This document shows, piece by piece, positions 10,056 to 18,421 of a DNA stretch of 64,000 nucleotides (positions within the stretch are counted from its first letter, which is position 1; each line of letters starts with the position of its first letter). The stretch lies in assembly GCA_028821515.1 (NCBI GenBank), contig JAPPGA010000039.1:62001-126000 (forward strand), read 5' to 3'. The notes under the pieces were generated by a model, which did no database searches, had not been told where the DNA came from, and saw nothing but the letters and a program-made list of their open reading frames with translations. Origin of the DNA: Gammaproteobacteria bacterium (GTDB lineage Bacteria > Pseudomonadota > Gammaproteobacteria > Pseudomonadales > Azotimanducaceae). Both the position numbers and the translations under genes were made by a program.

Positions 10056-10780
10056 CGGGCGGATTCTACGTCGAGCCTCTGGTTCTTCAACTCGACCAGG
10101 CGCTGGATGTTGGCAAGGGAAGCCAGCGCCATGAACATCGGCATGAGATAGCCCTTTTCGTTGAACTCGCCCAACGTCTCGCCGGACAGCGCCTGCACCT
10201 TTTCCTCGTCAAGGCAGTGAAACCCGATCAACTGGTTCGTGCTTCCGTCCTTCAACGTGATCTCGAACGTCAAGGCCTCGAGCAGATCGTGATCCCGCAT
10301 GGCGCCGACAAACGCCTTGCCATGCGCAATACCCGCATAGATCGTCTCGAGCAGATCGGCGGCATTCTCGAGGAATAGCGTCCTGCCGCCCAAAGGCTGG
10401 AACAGGGGTTCGCCCACCTCGGTACTCACGCGCGGATGGTCCATGTCCACCGACAGCACTCTCGTTCGGTCGGCGCCCGGTTGCTCCTGGAAGCCGATCA
10501 GGAACGGCTGTCGCTGGATCATGGCGGGGACATAGGCGGCGTGCCAACCGCTCTCGTCGAGGAACAGGTTCTCCTCCTGCTGGAAACCGAACAGGGCCAC
10601 CGGGTAGTAGCCGCCATCGCCGTCGCCCTGGAACAGAATCGGGTAGTGGGCCTGGACGTTGCGGAACTCGAACGGAAAGGTCATCGCGAGCATGACGTTG
10701 TCGCCGTAGCGCGAGGACCGCTCGGTGATGACCCTCAGGTCCTGGTGGTCGACATTGTTCAACATGGCGAAGTCAGGCAT
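10052..10780 (-). CDS. SapC family protein
   Basis: A 242-residue protein recognised as the SapC family (named after a Campylobacter S-layer secretion gene) by its overall pattern: N-terminal HQDLRVI, a central YYPVALFGFQQEENLF segment and a Q-L-I-G-F-H region before the C-terminus. No signal peptide or membrane segment is seen, so it should be cytoplasmic. It overlaps the upstream halogenase gene by 8 bp and the downstream cupin gene by 4 bp, so the three are almost certainly translated from one message. SapC has no established biochemical role; its steady company with PrnA-like and cupin genes beside TonB-dependent receptors suggests a shared pathway. Confidence 0.88.
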   Translation of the reverse strand: MPDFAMLNNVDHQDLRVITERSSRYGDNVMLAMTFPFEFRNVQAHYPILFQGDGDGGYYPVALFGFQQEENLFLDESGWHAAYVPAMIQRQPFLIGFQEQPGADRTRVLSVDMDHPRVSTEVGEPLFQPLGGRTLFLENAADLLETIYAGIAHGKAFVGAMRDHDLLEALTFEITLKDGSTNQLIGFHCLDEEKVQALSGETLGEFNEKGYLMPMFMALASLANIQRLVELKNQRLDVESAR

Positions 10781-12332
10781 GGGCTTCGCTCCGCTGCTCG
10801 CGTTGCACGATGCTGCCGAGGAGCGTCCTGTTGTCGGGCAGGAGCCTCAACGCCTGCGCCGATTTGGCGCGGGTCTCGTGGAACACCCGATCCGCCCGTT
10901 CCCGCACCGGGTCACCCGATGGCGTGCGCTCGACTTCGAACTCCGGCCTGAACCCCATCCCGTAGAGCACGTACTGGTAGCTCGCGGAGGGAAACAGTTC
11001 GTCGAGGCGCGGCGCATCGTCGTGCCAGGGCGGCTGCTGATTCCACATCGCCAGCTTGTCGCGCAAGCCGTCGGGGCACGATCCGGGTGCCCGGTTGTCG
11101 CGCCAATAGTCGTCGTCGCGAACGCTCGTCACGTAGTGCAGTTTCAGGAACTCGACGATTCGCTCCCAGTGGTAATGCATCTTCGAATTGAAGCGCTTTG
11201 CAGTCACGTCCATGATCCGCCGATCGCGCGGCATCTGCTCGGCGATCATGGCCGCGGACTGCTCGATCAACGCCAGGGCGGAAGCCTCCAGCGGTTCGAC
11301 GAAACCGGCGGACAGGCCAACGGCGACACAGTTCTTCGACCAGAACGTCGTCCGGTAACCGGGTTCGAACGGTATCGTCCGGGATTCCAGCGCGGCCATG
11401 TCGATTCCCGGCGAGGTGCTCGCGACGTAACGCTCCAGGGTAGCAAGGGCGGTGCTGCTCTCGGCATGCGCGCTCGAGTGCACGTAGCCGACTCCCCTTC
11501 GATTCTGTAGTCCGATGTCCCAGATCCAGCCGGCCCGTTGGGCTGTCGCATGGGTGGCCGACGCGATCGGAGCATCAGCACGCGGATAGGGCACCTGCAC
11601 GGCGATGGCCGTGTCGTTGAAGAGGTGTTGCTTGACAGATACCCATCCCACCCCGAAGTGGCCGGCGAACAAAAGCGCCCGCTGGCCGGTGCAGTCGACG
11701 AACAGGTCACCCTCGACCCGCTCGCCGGTGTCGAGCGCGACCGCTGCGATGTCGCCATCGGCACGCGCTTCTACCTGCGCGACATTGCCGACGCGATGCG
11801 AGACGCCCGCGCCCACAGCCTTGCCTTGTAGCAATGATGCGAACTTGGCGGCGTCGAGATGGTAGGCATAGTTGAAGGCGAATGCGTACGGCGGCGTCGT
11901 GGTCTGCTTCGGTGCAAGACCACGCTCGATGACCGCGGCCTGGGGCGTCATGAACTCGGCGAAGGGCGTCGTCGACCGCTCGGCGAGCCAGTATCTCGCG
12001 GGGTTCAGGCTCGCGTACTCGACCGGCAGGCTGAACGGATGGCAGTACTCGTCCCGGCCCGGACGTCCCGACCAGCCGAAGAACCGCGTGCCCTGCTTGA
12101 AGCTCGCGCCGGTGTCACGGATGAAATCGTCTTCGGGGAGACCGATGCGGCGGAGCGTCGTCCGCATCGATGGCCACGTTCCCTCGCCGACGCCGATGGT
12201 CGGTATGTCCGGGGATTCCACTACAGCGACGTCGCAAATTGGACACTCGCTGGCGACGACATTGGCCGTGATCCACCCTGCCGTGCCGCCGCCGACGACT
12301 ACGACTTTCCGGGTTGCGCGGTTCATCGCCAT
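10773..12332 (-). CDS. PrnA-like flavin-dependent halogenase homologue (copy 2, altered motifs)
   Basis: A 519-residue paralogue of the halogenase homologue at 7526-9022. The FAD loop VGGGTAGW and lysine K79 (ASFKQG) are kept. Two signature positions differ: the WxWxIP motif reads W269-I-W271-D-I273-G274, with glycine for proline, and the Glu-Ser pair is Glu349-Ala350 in FVEPLEASAL. WxWxIP is thought to keep the flavin from working as a monooxygenase, and the serine helps position chloride in PrnA-type enzymes, so this copy may have a different activity or substrate. It lies 133 bp after the receptor gene and overlaps sapC by 8 bp. The fold is secure; halogenation is doubtful. Confidence 0.88.
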   Translation of the reverse strand: MAMNRATRKVVVVGGGTAGWITANVVASECPICDVAVVESPDIPTIGVGEGTWPSMRTTLRRIGLPEDDFIRDTGASFKQGTRFFGWSGRPGRDEYCHPFSLPVEYASLNPARYWLAERSTTPFAEFMTPQAAVIERGLAPKQTTTPPYAFAFNYAYHLDAAKFASLLQGKAVGAGVSHRVGNVAQVEARADGDIAAVALDTGERVEGDLFVDCTGQRALLFAGHFGVGWVSVKQHLFNDTAIAVQVPYPRADAPIASATHATAQRAGWIWDIGLQNRRGVGYVHSSAHAESSTALATLERYVASTSPGIDMAALESRTIPFEPGYRTTFWSKNCVAVGLSAGFVEPLEASALALIEQSAAMIAEQMPRDRRIMDVTAKRFNSKMHYHWERIVEFLKLHYVTSVRDDDYWRDNRAPGSCPDGLRDKLAMWNQQPPWHDDAPRLDELFPSASYQYVLYGMGFRPEFEVERTPSGDPVRERADRVFHETRAKSAQALRLLPDNRTLLGSIVQREQRSEAHA

Positions 12333-12434
12333 CTACAGTTGGGTCGCACTATCGATCAGACTGCGAGTCGCTCCTCGAAAAGAGGGTCCCGCGCAAACGA
12401 AGTAGCGTCAGGAAATGGCGCCGATGATACGGAA

Positions 12435-12458
12435 GCGGCTGCACCGAAGTACAGCCGC
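12435..12458 (-). other. UUCG-capped stem-loop after the receptor gene
   Basis: On the minus strand, 8 nt after the receptor stop codon, GCGGCTGTAC-TTCG-GTGCAGCCGC forms a 10-bp stem with one G-U pair and a very stable UUCG tetraloop. No U-tract follows, so it is not a standard intrinsic terminator. The likely role is to block 3' exonucleases or cause partial termination, so that the outer-membrane receptor is made in greater amount than the downstream enzymes. The rest of the 133-bp gap shows nothing else clear. Confidence 0.6.
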
Positions 12459-12465
12459 CGGCGGA

Positions 12466-15447
12466 TCAGAGCTTGTACCTGAACCCAAAGTTGTAGCGCG
12501 GGCCGGACTGGCCGGCGAACAGCGTCTGCAGCGGGTCACGGCCGTAGACATGCGTAGTCTCGTCGGTGAGGTTGAGCACGTCGAGGTACACCTGCATGTC
12601 GTCCCTGAACCAGTAGCTGGCGCTGACGTCCACCTGCTGATACGCCGCCACGTGGGTGGGCGGCCCTGAACCGACGTTGTTCTGACCGGTTCCGGCCAGG
12701 AAATCGTCACGCCAGTTGTAGGCCACGCGGACGCTGATCCCGTTCTTGTCGTAGAAGCCGATCAGGTTGGCCGAGTCGCTCAGGCCCGTCAGCACGAACT
12801 GCTGCTCGAGGCTGAAGTTGTCGTAGCCCACATCCGCGTCCACGATCGTGGCATTGGCGATGACGCCGAAGCCGGACTCGCCGAAGTTGTGCTGTACGAC
12901 CACCTCCCAGCCTTTCATCGTGGCCTGCTCGATGTTGACCGGCACCGTGAGGTTGAAGGGCGATGCCGGGTCGCGGCCCGCCACGCCGGTTATGACGCTG
13001 CTGGCCGCATCGACGCCGGCCGCATCCGGATGGTTCTCGAGAATCCAGGTGTAAAGCGCGCCGCCATCGCTACTGCCGGTTGCCGCCCGGGCTTCGTCGC
13101 CCAGTGGTCCCAGCACGGGATGCGGAAGACTGAACGTCTCCTCCACCACCGAAGACGTGCCGATGAAGTTGTCGACGTCCTTGTAGAAGTAGCCCACGGC
13201 GACGTAGCTGTCGTCCCGGTAGTAGTACTCCACCGTGAAGTCCGTGTTCTTCGACTCGAACGGCAGCAGGTTTGGATTCCCGCGGTTGCCGGTGCCGCCG
13301 TCCACGCGCAACAGCGAGTTGATGGTCTGGCCACCCTGGATGTCGCCGTAGTTCGGCCGTGTCAGGGTCTCGCTGTAAGAGAACCGCGTGACCACGTTGT
13401 CCGTCATGTCGACCCTGAGATCGAAGCTCGGCAACATGAGGTCGTAGCTACCTTCGAGCGAGGTGAAGTCAGGGTCTCCCTGGACGGCGGTCAACTCGTT
13501 GCCGGCCACCCAATCGATCCTCGTGTAGGCGGGCGACAGCGCCTGGGATGAAATGTCCGTGCTCTCGTAGCGCAGTCCCGCCCGCATGTCGACGATGGTC
13601 CCTCCCAAATCCGCCGACATGTTCGCCTGGATGTAGAACGCCTGGGACTCCTCCGCGGTACGCCGGTCAGAGCTGAAGCGGCTGGAGGAACAGAGGCCGG
13701 TTCCGCAGTCTCCCATGTCGGTCAGGAAGAACGTGGTCGCCTCCCCGGAGGCCATGAGCATTTCCGTTCGGGCGATGACCTGCGTCATGTCGAAGGTGAA
13801 GAAGTTGACCTGCCGGCGACCGTCGTCGCCACCGGGAATCTTCTCGAACGCAGCCCCCGCCGATGCGGGTTCCAGCAGGTCCGCAATCGCGCCACGTTGC
13901 GTCACGCCGCCCCAGGCGTCACGCTGCACGACCGAGCCGGCCGAGCGGTTGTCGACCTCGGTGAGCTGGACGCCGAAATCGATGCTCTCGACGAATCCGG
14001 TGTCGAAGTCATACACCCCGCCGAGCCGGGTCTGTTCGATGTTCATCTTCGAGAAGTTGTTCGTGAATACGCTGCCCGTAACGATCATGTCGTTGGGGTC
14101 GAGCGCATTGGCGAGGGTCAGTTCGAGCACCGGCAACTCGGAGCCGAAATGCCCGGTGGTCCGCTGACGTGTGAACGAGGCAGTGGACAGCAGCGACGAG
14201 TCGCCATAGGGGCTGTCCGGCTGCCGCTCGGCGGTCGAGTCGTGGTAGTCGAACTCGACGGACAACTGATTCGAAACGTCCCACAGAAGATTGATCCCGA
14301 TGGCGCCGTTACGGGCGTACCAGGCATCGTTGCCGGCGGCCATGGAGTAGTCGCTGCCCGGCAGGTTCTCGGTGTAGGTGAGCGGCGTGGCCTGCGGACC
14401 GTCGGTCCAGACCGTCTCCTGACCGCCGAAGTTGAACCAGGCCGACAGGTTGTTGTATGTGCGCTCGAGTTCCACTTCCGAATAGGTGTAGTCAAGCGTC
14501 GCGACCAGCCTTTCGGACGCCTGCCATTGCAGGGTGAGTTGGCCGTTGGTGCGTAGCCTCTCGTACTCCGCCAGTTCGTAACCGATGGCCTGCGGAACCG
14601 AGTAGAGATCACCGGCCCCCGGCCGGTTCTGCTGGTTGGGGTCGGTGTGCGGCGGAATCCCGCCCCACTCGGAGGGGCCGATACCGCACCAGCAGTTGTC
14701 CACTTCGCCCCGGAACGTGCGCCAGCCACCGACATTGGCCGTGTTCGCGCCGTTGTTCCGATCCTGGCGCACCGCGCTCAGGGCGATGCCGACCGTGTCC
14801 TCGGCAAACGTGTTGGAGAACAGCATCGACATCTCGGGTGTGAATCCGCTGTCGTCGACAGAGGCGTCGTGCAGTCCGCTGCCCGCCGCCGTGAAGTTCA
14901 TTCCCGGAGCTTCGAGGGGCCGCGTCGTGCGGATGTTCATGGTGGCACCGATGCCGCCGGTGGGCACGTCCGCCTGGCCGGTCTTGTAAACCTCGACGGC
15001 ACTGATGCCCTCCGAGGCGAGATTCCCAAAGTCGAACGACCGGCCCAAGCCGCTGCTGGTCGGCATCTGCCGCCCGTTCAGCAACACCAGGTTGAAGTCT
15101 GGACCGAAGCCGCGAACGGTCACCCGCGCGCCCTCGCCGCGTTCCCGGTCGATGGATACGCCCGTGATCCGCTGCAGCGACTCCGCCAGGTTGCTGTCGG
15201 GGAAGTCGCCGATGTCCTCGGCGGTGATGGCGTCCACCACGCCATCGCGATTACGCTTCAGGTCCATTGACTTCTTCAGGCTTTGGCGGATACCAACCAC
15301 CACCACGAGTTCGTCAACGGAATCCGCAATGCTGCCGGCATCCTCCCCGCCTTGCGGGGTTTCCTGCGCCGACGTCGGGGCGCCGGCCAATGCCAGAGAG
15401 ATTGCCGCCGCGAGCGGCGTCATCCTGAAAGCTTCGTTGTTAGGCAT
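12466..15447 (-). CDS. TonB-dependent outer-membrane receptor, probably for a carbohydrate
   Basis: A 993-residue receptor: signal peptide with likely cleavage after residue 27 (PTSA-Q), a TonB-box-like segment DELVVVVG at about 45-52, a plug domain (VTVRGFGPDFNLVLLNGRQM) and a long 22-strand barrel. It ends in YNFGFRYKL, with leucine where a terminal phenylalanine is usual. Length and the plug sequence KKSMDLKRNRDGVVDAI fit the large receptors that import oligosaccharides in Caulobacter, Xanthomonas and Alteromonadales. It heads the operon with two halogenase homologues, SapC and a cupin. Its promoter is bracketed by two LacI-type operators, and the same operator precedes the nearby GH3 gene, supporting a glycoside ligand. 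The ligand itself is inference. Confidence 0.93.
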   Translation of the reverse strand: MPNNEAFRMTPLAAAISLALAGAPTSAQETPQGGEDAGSIADSVDELVVVVGIRQSLKKSMDLKRNRDGVVDAITAEDIGDFPDSNLAESLQRITGVSIDRERGEGARVTVRGFGPDFNLVLLNGRQMPTSSGLGRSFDFGNLASEGISAVEVYKTGQADVPTGGIGATMNIRTTRPLEAPGMNFTAAGSGLHDASVDDSGFTPEMSMLFSNTFAEDTVGIALSAVRQDRNNGANTANVGGWRTFRGEVDNCWCGIGPSEWGGIPPHTDPNQQNRPGAGDLYSVPQAIGYELAEYERLRTNGQLTLQWQASERLVATLDYTYSEVELERTYNNLSAWFNFGGQETVWTDGPQATPLTYTENLPGSDYSMAAGNDAWYARNGAIGINLLWDVSNQLSVEFDYHDSTAERQPDSPYGDSSLLSTASFTRQRTTGHFGSELPVLELTLANALDPNDMIVTGSVFTNNFSKMNIEQTRLGGVYDFDTGFVESIDFGVQLTEVDNRSAGSVVQRDAWGGVTQRGAIADLLEPASAGAAFEKIPGGDDGRRQVNFFTFDMTQVIARTEMLMASGEATTFFLTDMGDCGTGLCSSSRFSSDRRTAEESQAFYIQANMSADLGGTIVDMRAGLRYESTDISSQALSPAYTRIDWVAGNELTAVQGDPDFTSLEGSYDLMLPSFDLRVDMTDNVVTRFSYSETLTRPNYGDIQGGQTINSLLRVDGGTGNRGNPNLLPFESKNTDFTVEYYYRDDSYVAVGYFYKDVDNFIGTSSVVEETFSLPHPVLGPLGDEARAATGSSDGGALYTWILENHPDAAGVDAASSVITGVAGRDPASPFNLTVPVNIEQATMKGWEVVVQHNFGESGFGVIANATIVDADVGYDNFSLEQQFVLTGLSDSANLIGFYDKNGISVRVAYNWRDDFLAGTGQNNVGSGPPTHVAAYQQVDVSASYWFRDDMQVYLDVLNLTDETTHVYGRDPLQTLFAGQSGPRYNFGFRYKL

Positions 15448-15494
15448 TCGGCTTCCTCACTGAATCGTCGGCACGGCGACGATCAAACCAGACA

Positions 15495-15508
15495 TGACAA
15501 CGTTGTCA
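15495..15508. promoter_or_regulatory. LacI-type operator O1 (receptor operon, downstream site)
   Basis: TGACAACGTTGTCA, a perfect 14-bp palindrome with the central CG typical of LacI/GalR operators. It lies just downstream of the predicted transcription start of the receptor operon (about +12 to +25), a position suited to a roadblock. Its centre is 46 bp from that of O2. Seen directly; the repressor gene is not in this window. Confidence 0.8.
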
Positions 15509-15526
15509 AGATGTCAGAAGGAAGTG

Positions 15527-15555
15527 CTTATAGTCGATGTTGACACCGTTGTCAA
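15527..15555 (-). promoter_or_regulatory. Sigma-70 promoter of the receptor-halogenase operon
   Basis: On the minus strand a perfect -35 TTGACA (15550-15555) is followed after 17 bp by TATAAG (15527-15532), giving transcription from about 15520 and a leader of roughly 70 nt before the ATG at 15447. The -35 lies inside operator O2 and O1 lies just after the start, so a LacI-family repressor would block both binding and escape. Confidence 0.75.
15541..15554. promoter_or_regulatory. LacI-type operator O2 overlapping the -35 box
   Basis: TGACACCGTTGTCA, one mismatch from O1; with flanking bases it extends to a near-perfect 16-bp palindrome (15540-15555). It overlaps the -35 hexamer of the receptor promoter. 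No other feature is seen in the remaining gap to the GH3 gene (15556-15732). Confidence 0.75.
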
Positions 15556-15732
15556 AGGTCTCGGAAAGATCTTTCGAATCGGCGATTGCGCGAGCCCCTG
15601 TCGACGATGGTGTTTCGCCCGAATACGCGTTCGCGGATGGTCTGCACGGAGTGTCCGCGCCGGAGTCCAATTCGGTGCGGCCCGGTCTTGCGTAACGCCC
15701 GGAGTATCCGCGTACCGACTCCTCGCGAACAG

Positions 15733-17685
15733 TTATCGCGGGTAGGTCCAGCCCGAGACGCGGTGCTCGTCGACGGCCGGAATGCCGGCCGCGGCATCGG
15801 CCTCGTCGAGTCGGCTCGTATCGCGACGACCGTCGCGGTAGCTCAGGCCGAAACCGTAGGGGAACAACGGCGAATAGTCGATGTCACCGACGTTCAGCGG
15901 CGTGTGCAGCGCATGTCGTGGCCACGAGTAGGAAAGCCGGCCGCGGAAGTCGTGCTGCGGCTCGCCGCCCGGACCGCGAAACAGCACATCGGCCACACCC
16001 CCACCCTCGGTGCCCGGGAGCCAGGCGACCACGAAAGCGTCGGACGCGTTCAGTTCGGGATTCACCCACATCGGCCGGCCGGCGAGGAAGACCGACACCG
16101 TGGGCACGCCCCGTTCCTTAAACTTGCGCAGGATCGCAAGCGGCTCGGAATCGTGCGCTGAGAAACTCAGGTGGCGGCGGTCACCGTCGCCTTCCGCGTA
16201 GGGGTTCTCGCCAAACACGACGATGGCCACGTCTGGCGCGGGCCCGGTGAACTCGCCGCTCGGACTCAACGTGGCCGTGCCCCCTTTTCCCGCAACCGCC
16301 TGCGCGAAACCCTCGAATATCGACATGCCGTTGGGGAAGTCGTCGTTGTCGTTGCCGGTGCCCTGCCAGGTGAGGGTCCAGCCACCGCACTGCTTGCCGA
16401 TGTTGTCCGCGCCATCCCCCGCAAGCAGCACATTGGCATCCCTGCGCAACGGCAGGACGCCACCGTTCTTTAGGAGCACCAGCGACTCGCGGACGGCGCG
16501 CCGCGCCAGCTCGCGGTGGGCCGGGTGGCCGACCGCAGTCCTGTCGCCTGCGCAAAGACGTTGGGACGGGCGCGGGCTTGAAAACAGCCCGGCACGTGCC
16601 TTCACGCGCAGGATGCGCCTTACCGCATCGTCGATCCGTGACATGGGCACGACGCCGGCGACCGCCTGCTGCAGCAGGTCGTCGTAGGTCTGCCGCCAAT
16701 CCACCCCTACCATGAGCAGGTCGACGCCGGCATTCACCGACATGGCACACGCCTCGCGGCGGTCCTCCGCTACCTGCAGATAGCCATCCCAGTCGCTGAC
16801 GACCAGGCCGTCGAATCCGAGCGCACCCTTCAGGACGCCGGTCAACAGGTATTCGTGTCCGTGAACCTTGGTGCCGTGCCAACTGTGGAAGCCGGCCATC
16901 ACCGTCTGGACTCCGGCGGCGATGGCCGCCCGATGGCCGCCGGCATGCAGGTCGCGCAGGGTTTCCTCGGAACACGCGACGTCGCCCTGATCGTGACCGT
17001 CCGTCGTGTGGCCCTCACCGAGAAAGTGCTTGGCGGTGGCCAACACCCGGCCCGGGCCAAGAAATCCAGGGTCACCGGCCACACCCTGCAACCCGGTAAC
17101 GACCCGTTGCGCATACTCGACCACGAGCTCGGGATGCTCGGAATAGCCTTCGTAGGTCCTCCCCCAACGGTCGTCGCGGACCACGGCCAGCGTCGGTGCG
17201 AACGTCCAGTCTATTCCCGTGGCCACCACCTCGCGCGCCGTCGCCGCCGCGATGCAGCACATCAAGTCGCTGTCCCGAGCCGCACCGAGACCGATGTTGT
17301 GCGGAAAAACAGTCGCGCCATAGACATTCGAATGGCCGTGAACCGCATCCGTGCCCCAGAGGATCGGCACGCCATCCCGCGAAGCGCCACGTCGTCGCGA
17401 GGCGTCGTGGTACGCGTCCGCAAGCGCCAGCCAGTCGTCGACGCTGGCGCGTTTGTCGCCGGCGGGAGAACTCCCTCCCCCGTTCAATACCGAACCGAGG
17501 GCGAACTCGGCGGCGTCCATGGGCGTCGCGTTGGCGATTTCGGCCTGGATCATCTGGCCGACTTTCTTTTCGACGGAGAGGCTGCGCAAGTGGCGCTCGA
17601 CAATGCGCGCGACCTTGCGTTCCGAGGGGAGCGCAGGATCGAGGGCACTGGCATCCGCCTGCCATCGCGAAGCTATTTCACGCAT
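15733..17685 (-). CDS. Glycoside hydrolase family 3 beta-glucosidase / glucan glucohydrolase
   Basis: A 650-residue GH3 enzyme expected to release glucose from the non-reducing ends of beta-glucosides or beta-glucans. The N-terminal barrel holds the nucleophile Asp298 in VVSDWDGY and the substrate-site segment KHFLGEG; the C-terminal domain starts around VLLKNGGVLPL. The SDWDG pattern points to glucosidases of the ExoP type, not NagZ-like hexosaminidases. No Sec signal is visible and a stop codon lies three codons upstream of the ATG, so the start is firm and the enzyme may act in the cytoplasm or use another export route. It has its own promoter with a LacI-type operator identical in core to those of the receptor operon downstream. 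Confidence 0.93.
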   Translation of the reverse strand: MREIASRWQADASALDPALPSERKVARIVERHLRSLSVEKKVGQMIQAEIANATPMDAAEFALGSVLNGGGSSPAGDKRASVDDWLALADAYHDASRRRGASRDGVPILWGTDAVHGHSNVYGATVFPHNIGLGAARDSDLMCCIAAATAREVVATGIDWTFAPTLAVVRDDRWGRTYEGYSEHPELVVEYAQRVVTGLQGVAGDPGFLGPGRVLATAKHFLGEGHTTDGHDQGDVACSEETLRDLHAGGHRAAIAAGVQTVMAGFHSWHGTKVHGHEYLLTGVLKGALGFDGLVVSDWDGYLQVAEDRREACAMSVNAGVDLLMVGVDWRQTYDDLLQQAVAGVVPMSRIDDAVRRILRVKARAGLFSSPRPSQRLCAGDRTAVGHPAHRELARRAVRESLVLLKNGGVLPLRRDANVLLAGDGADNIGKQCGGWTLTWQGTGNDNDDFPNGMSIFEGFAQAVAGKGGTATLSPSGEFTGPAPDVAIVVFGENPYAEGDGDRRHLSFSAHDSEPLAILRKFKERGVPTVSVFLAGRPMWVNPELNASDAFVVAWLPGTEGGGVADVLFRGPGGEPQHDFRGRLSYSWPRHALHTPLNVGDIDYSPLFPYGFGLSYRDGRRDTSRLDEADAAAGIPAVDEHRVSGWTYPR

Positions 17686-17727
17686 TGCACATCAGCTCTT
17701 GGTGGGTTGGCGGTTACCAACGCGCAA

Positions 17728-17757
17728 ACTGTACGGGGCGATTGACAACGTTGTCAA
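17728..17757 (-). promoter_or_regulatory. Putative promoter of the GH3 gene
   Basis: On the minus strand TTGACA (17752-17757) is followed after 18 bp by TACAGT (17728-17733), four of six matches to the -10 consensus. The -35 lies wholly inside operator O3, the same arrangement as at the receptor promoter. The leader to the ATG at 17685 would be about 35-40 nt. Confidence 0.5.
17742..17757. promoter_or_regulatory. LacI-type operator O3 (GH3 gene)
   Basis: TTGACAACGTTGTCAA, a perfect 16-bp palindrome whose 14-bp core is identical to O1, placed on the -35 box of the glycosidase gene. The rest of the gap 17758-17919 up to the HIT gene shows no further clear signal. Confidence 0.8.
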
Positions 17758-17919
17758 CAGTGGCCGAGCATCTCGCCGGCGCCCCCTCTTCCGCTCACCA
17801 TCGCAACCTCCCGAGACTACCCGTCAGCGCGGATTTCCTGCCGCCCGCCGAAACGGCCGTCAGCGGCGTGGGGGTCTCGATTGCTATCGGGACCGCCAAC
17901 AGACTGATACGATGCCCCG

Positions 17920-18342
17920 ATGGCTTACGACCCTGACAATATCTTCGCGAAGATCCTGCGGGGCGAAGCGAACGCCCACGTGGTGCTCGACGAGGCACAC
18001 TGTTTCGCGTTCATGGACCTGATGCCGCAGAGTCCCGGCCATACGCTCATCATTCCGCGCGAACCCGCGGAGAACATCTTCGACCTGAGCGACGAAGGAC
18101 TCGCGCACCTCACCGCGACCACGCGGCGCGTAGCCAGGGCGGTGAAAACCGCGCTCAATCCGGCGGGGCTCATGATCGCGCAACTGAACGGGGTTGATGC
18201 GGGACAGACGGTGTTCCACATCCATTTCCACGTGATACCGCGCTACGCGGGCGAAGGGCTGACCTTCCACGCGCGAACCATGGCCGACGCCGACGAACTG
18301 GCCGCCAACGCCGCCAGGATCCGCGCCGCGCTCGCGCCATGA
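17920..18342 (+). CDS. HIT family (histidine triad) nucleotide-binding protein
   Basis: A 140-residue histidine-triad protein. The active-site motif H100-I-H102-F-H104 in VFHIHFHVIPR is intact, preceded by the family's GHTLIIPRE segment. HIT proteins of this type hydrolyse nucleoside phosphoramidates, adenylyl conjugates or dinucleoside polyphosphates in the cytoplasm; the in vivo substrate here is unknown. The ATG follows GATGCCCCG with no strong ribosome site. The neighbours do not suggest a shared pathway. Length is normal for the family. Confidence 0.95.
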   Translation: MAYDPDNIFAKILRGEANAHVVLDEAHCFAFMDLMPQSPGHTLIIPREPAENIFDLSDEGLAHLTATTRRVARAVKTALNPAGLMIAQLNGVDAGQTVFHIHFHVIPRYAGEGLTFHARTMADADELAANAARIRAALAP

Positions 18343-18421
18343 AAGCCTGAGACGCGACGAAGACCAACTCCAAACCGCGAGCGCGTTTCACGGGGTAGAA
18401 TGGGACCAAGGAGGGGGTTTC

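Noticed and set aside
7526-12332. Halogenated natural-product biosynthetic cluster
   Set aside because: No NRPS, PKS, flavin reductase or tailoring genes are present, and the receptor, SapC, cupin and GH3 context with LacI-type sites fits carbohydrate uptake better.
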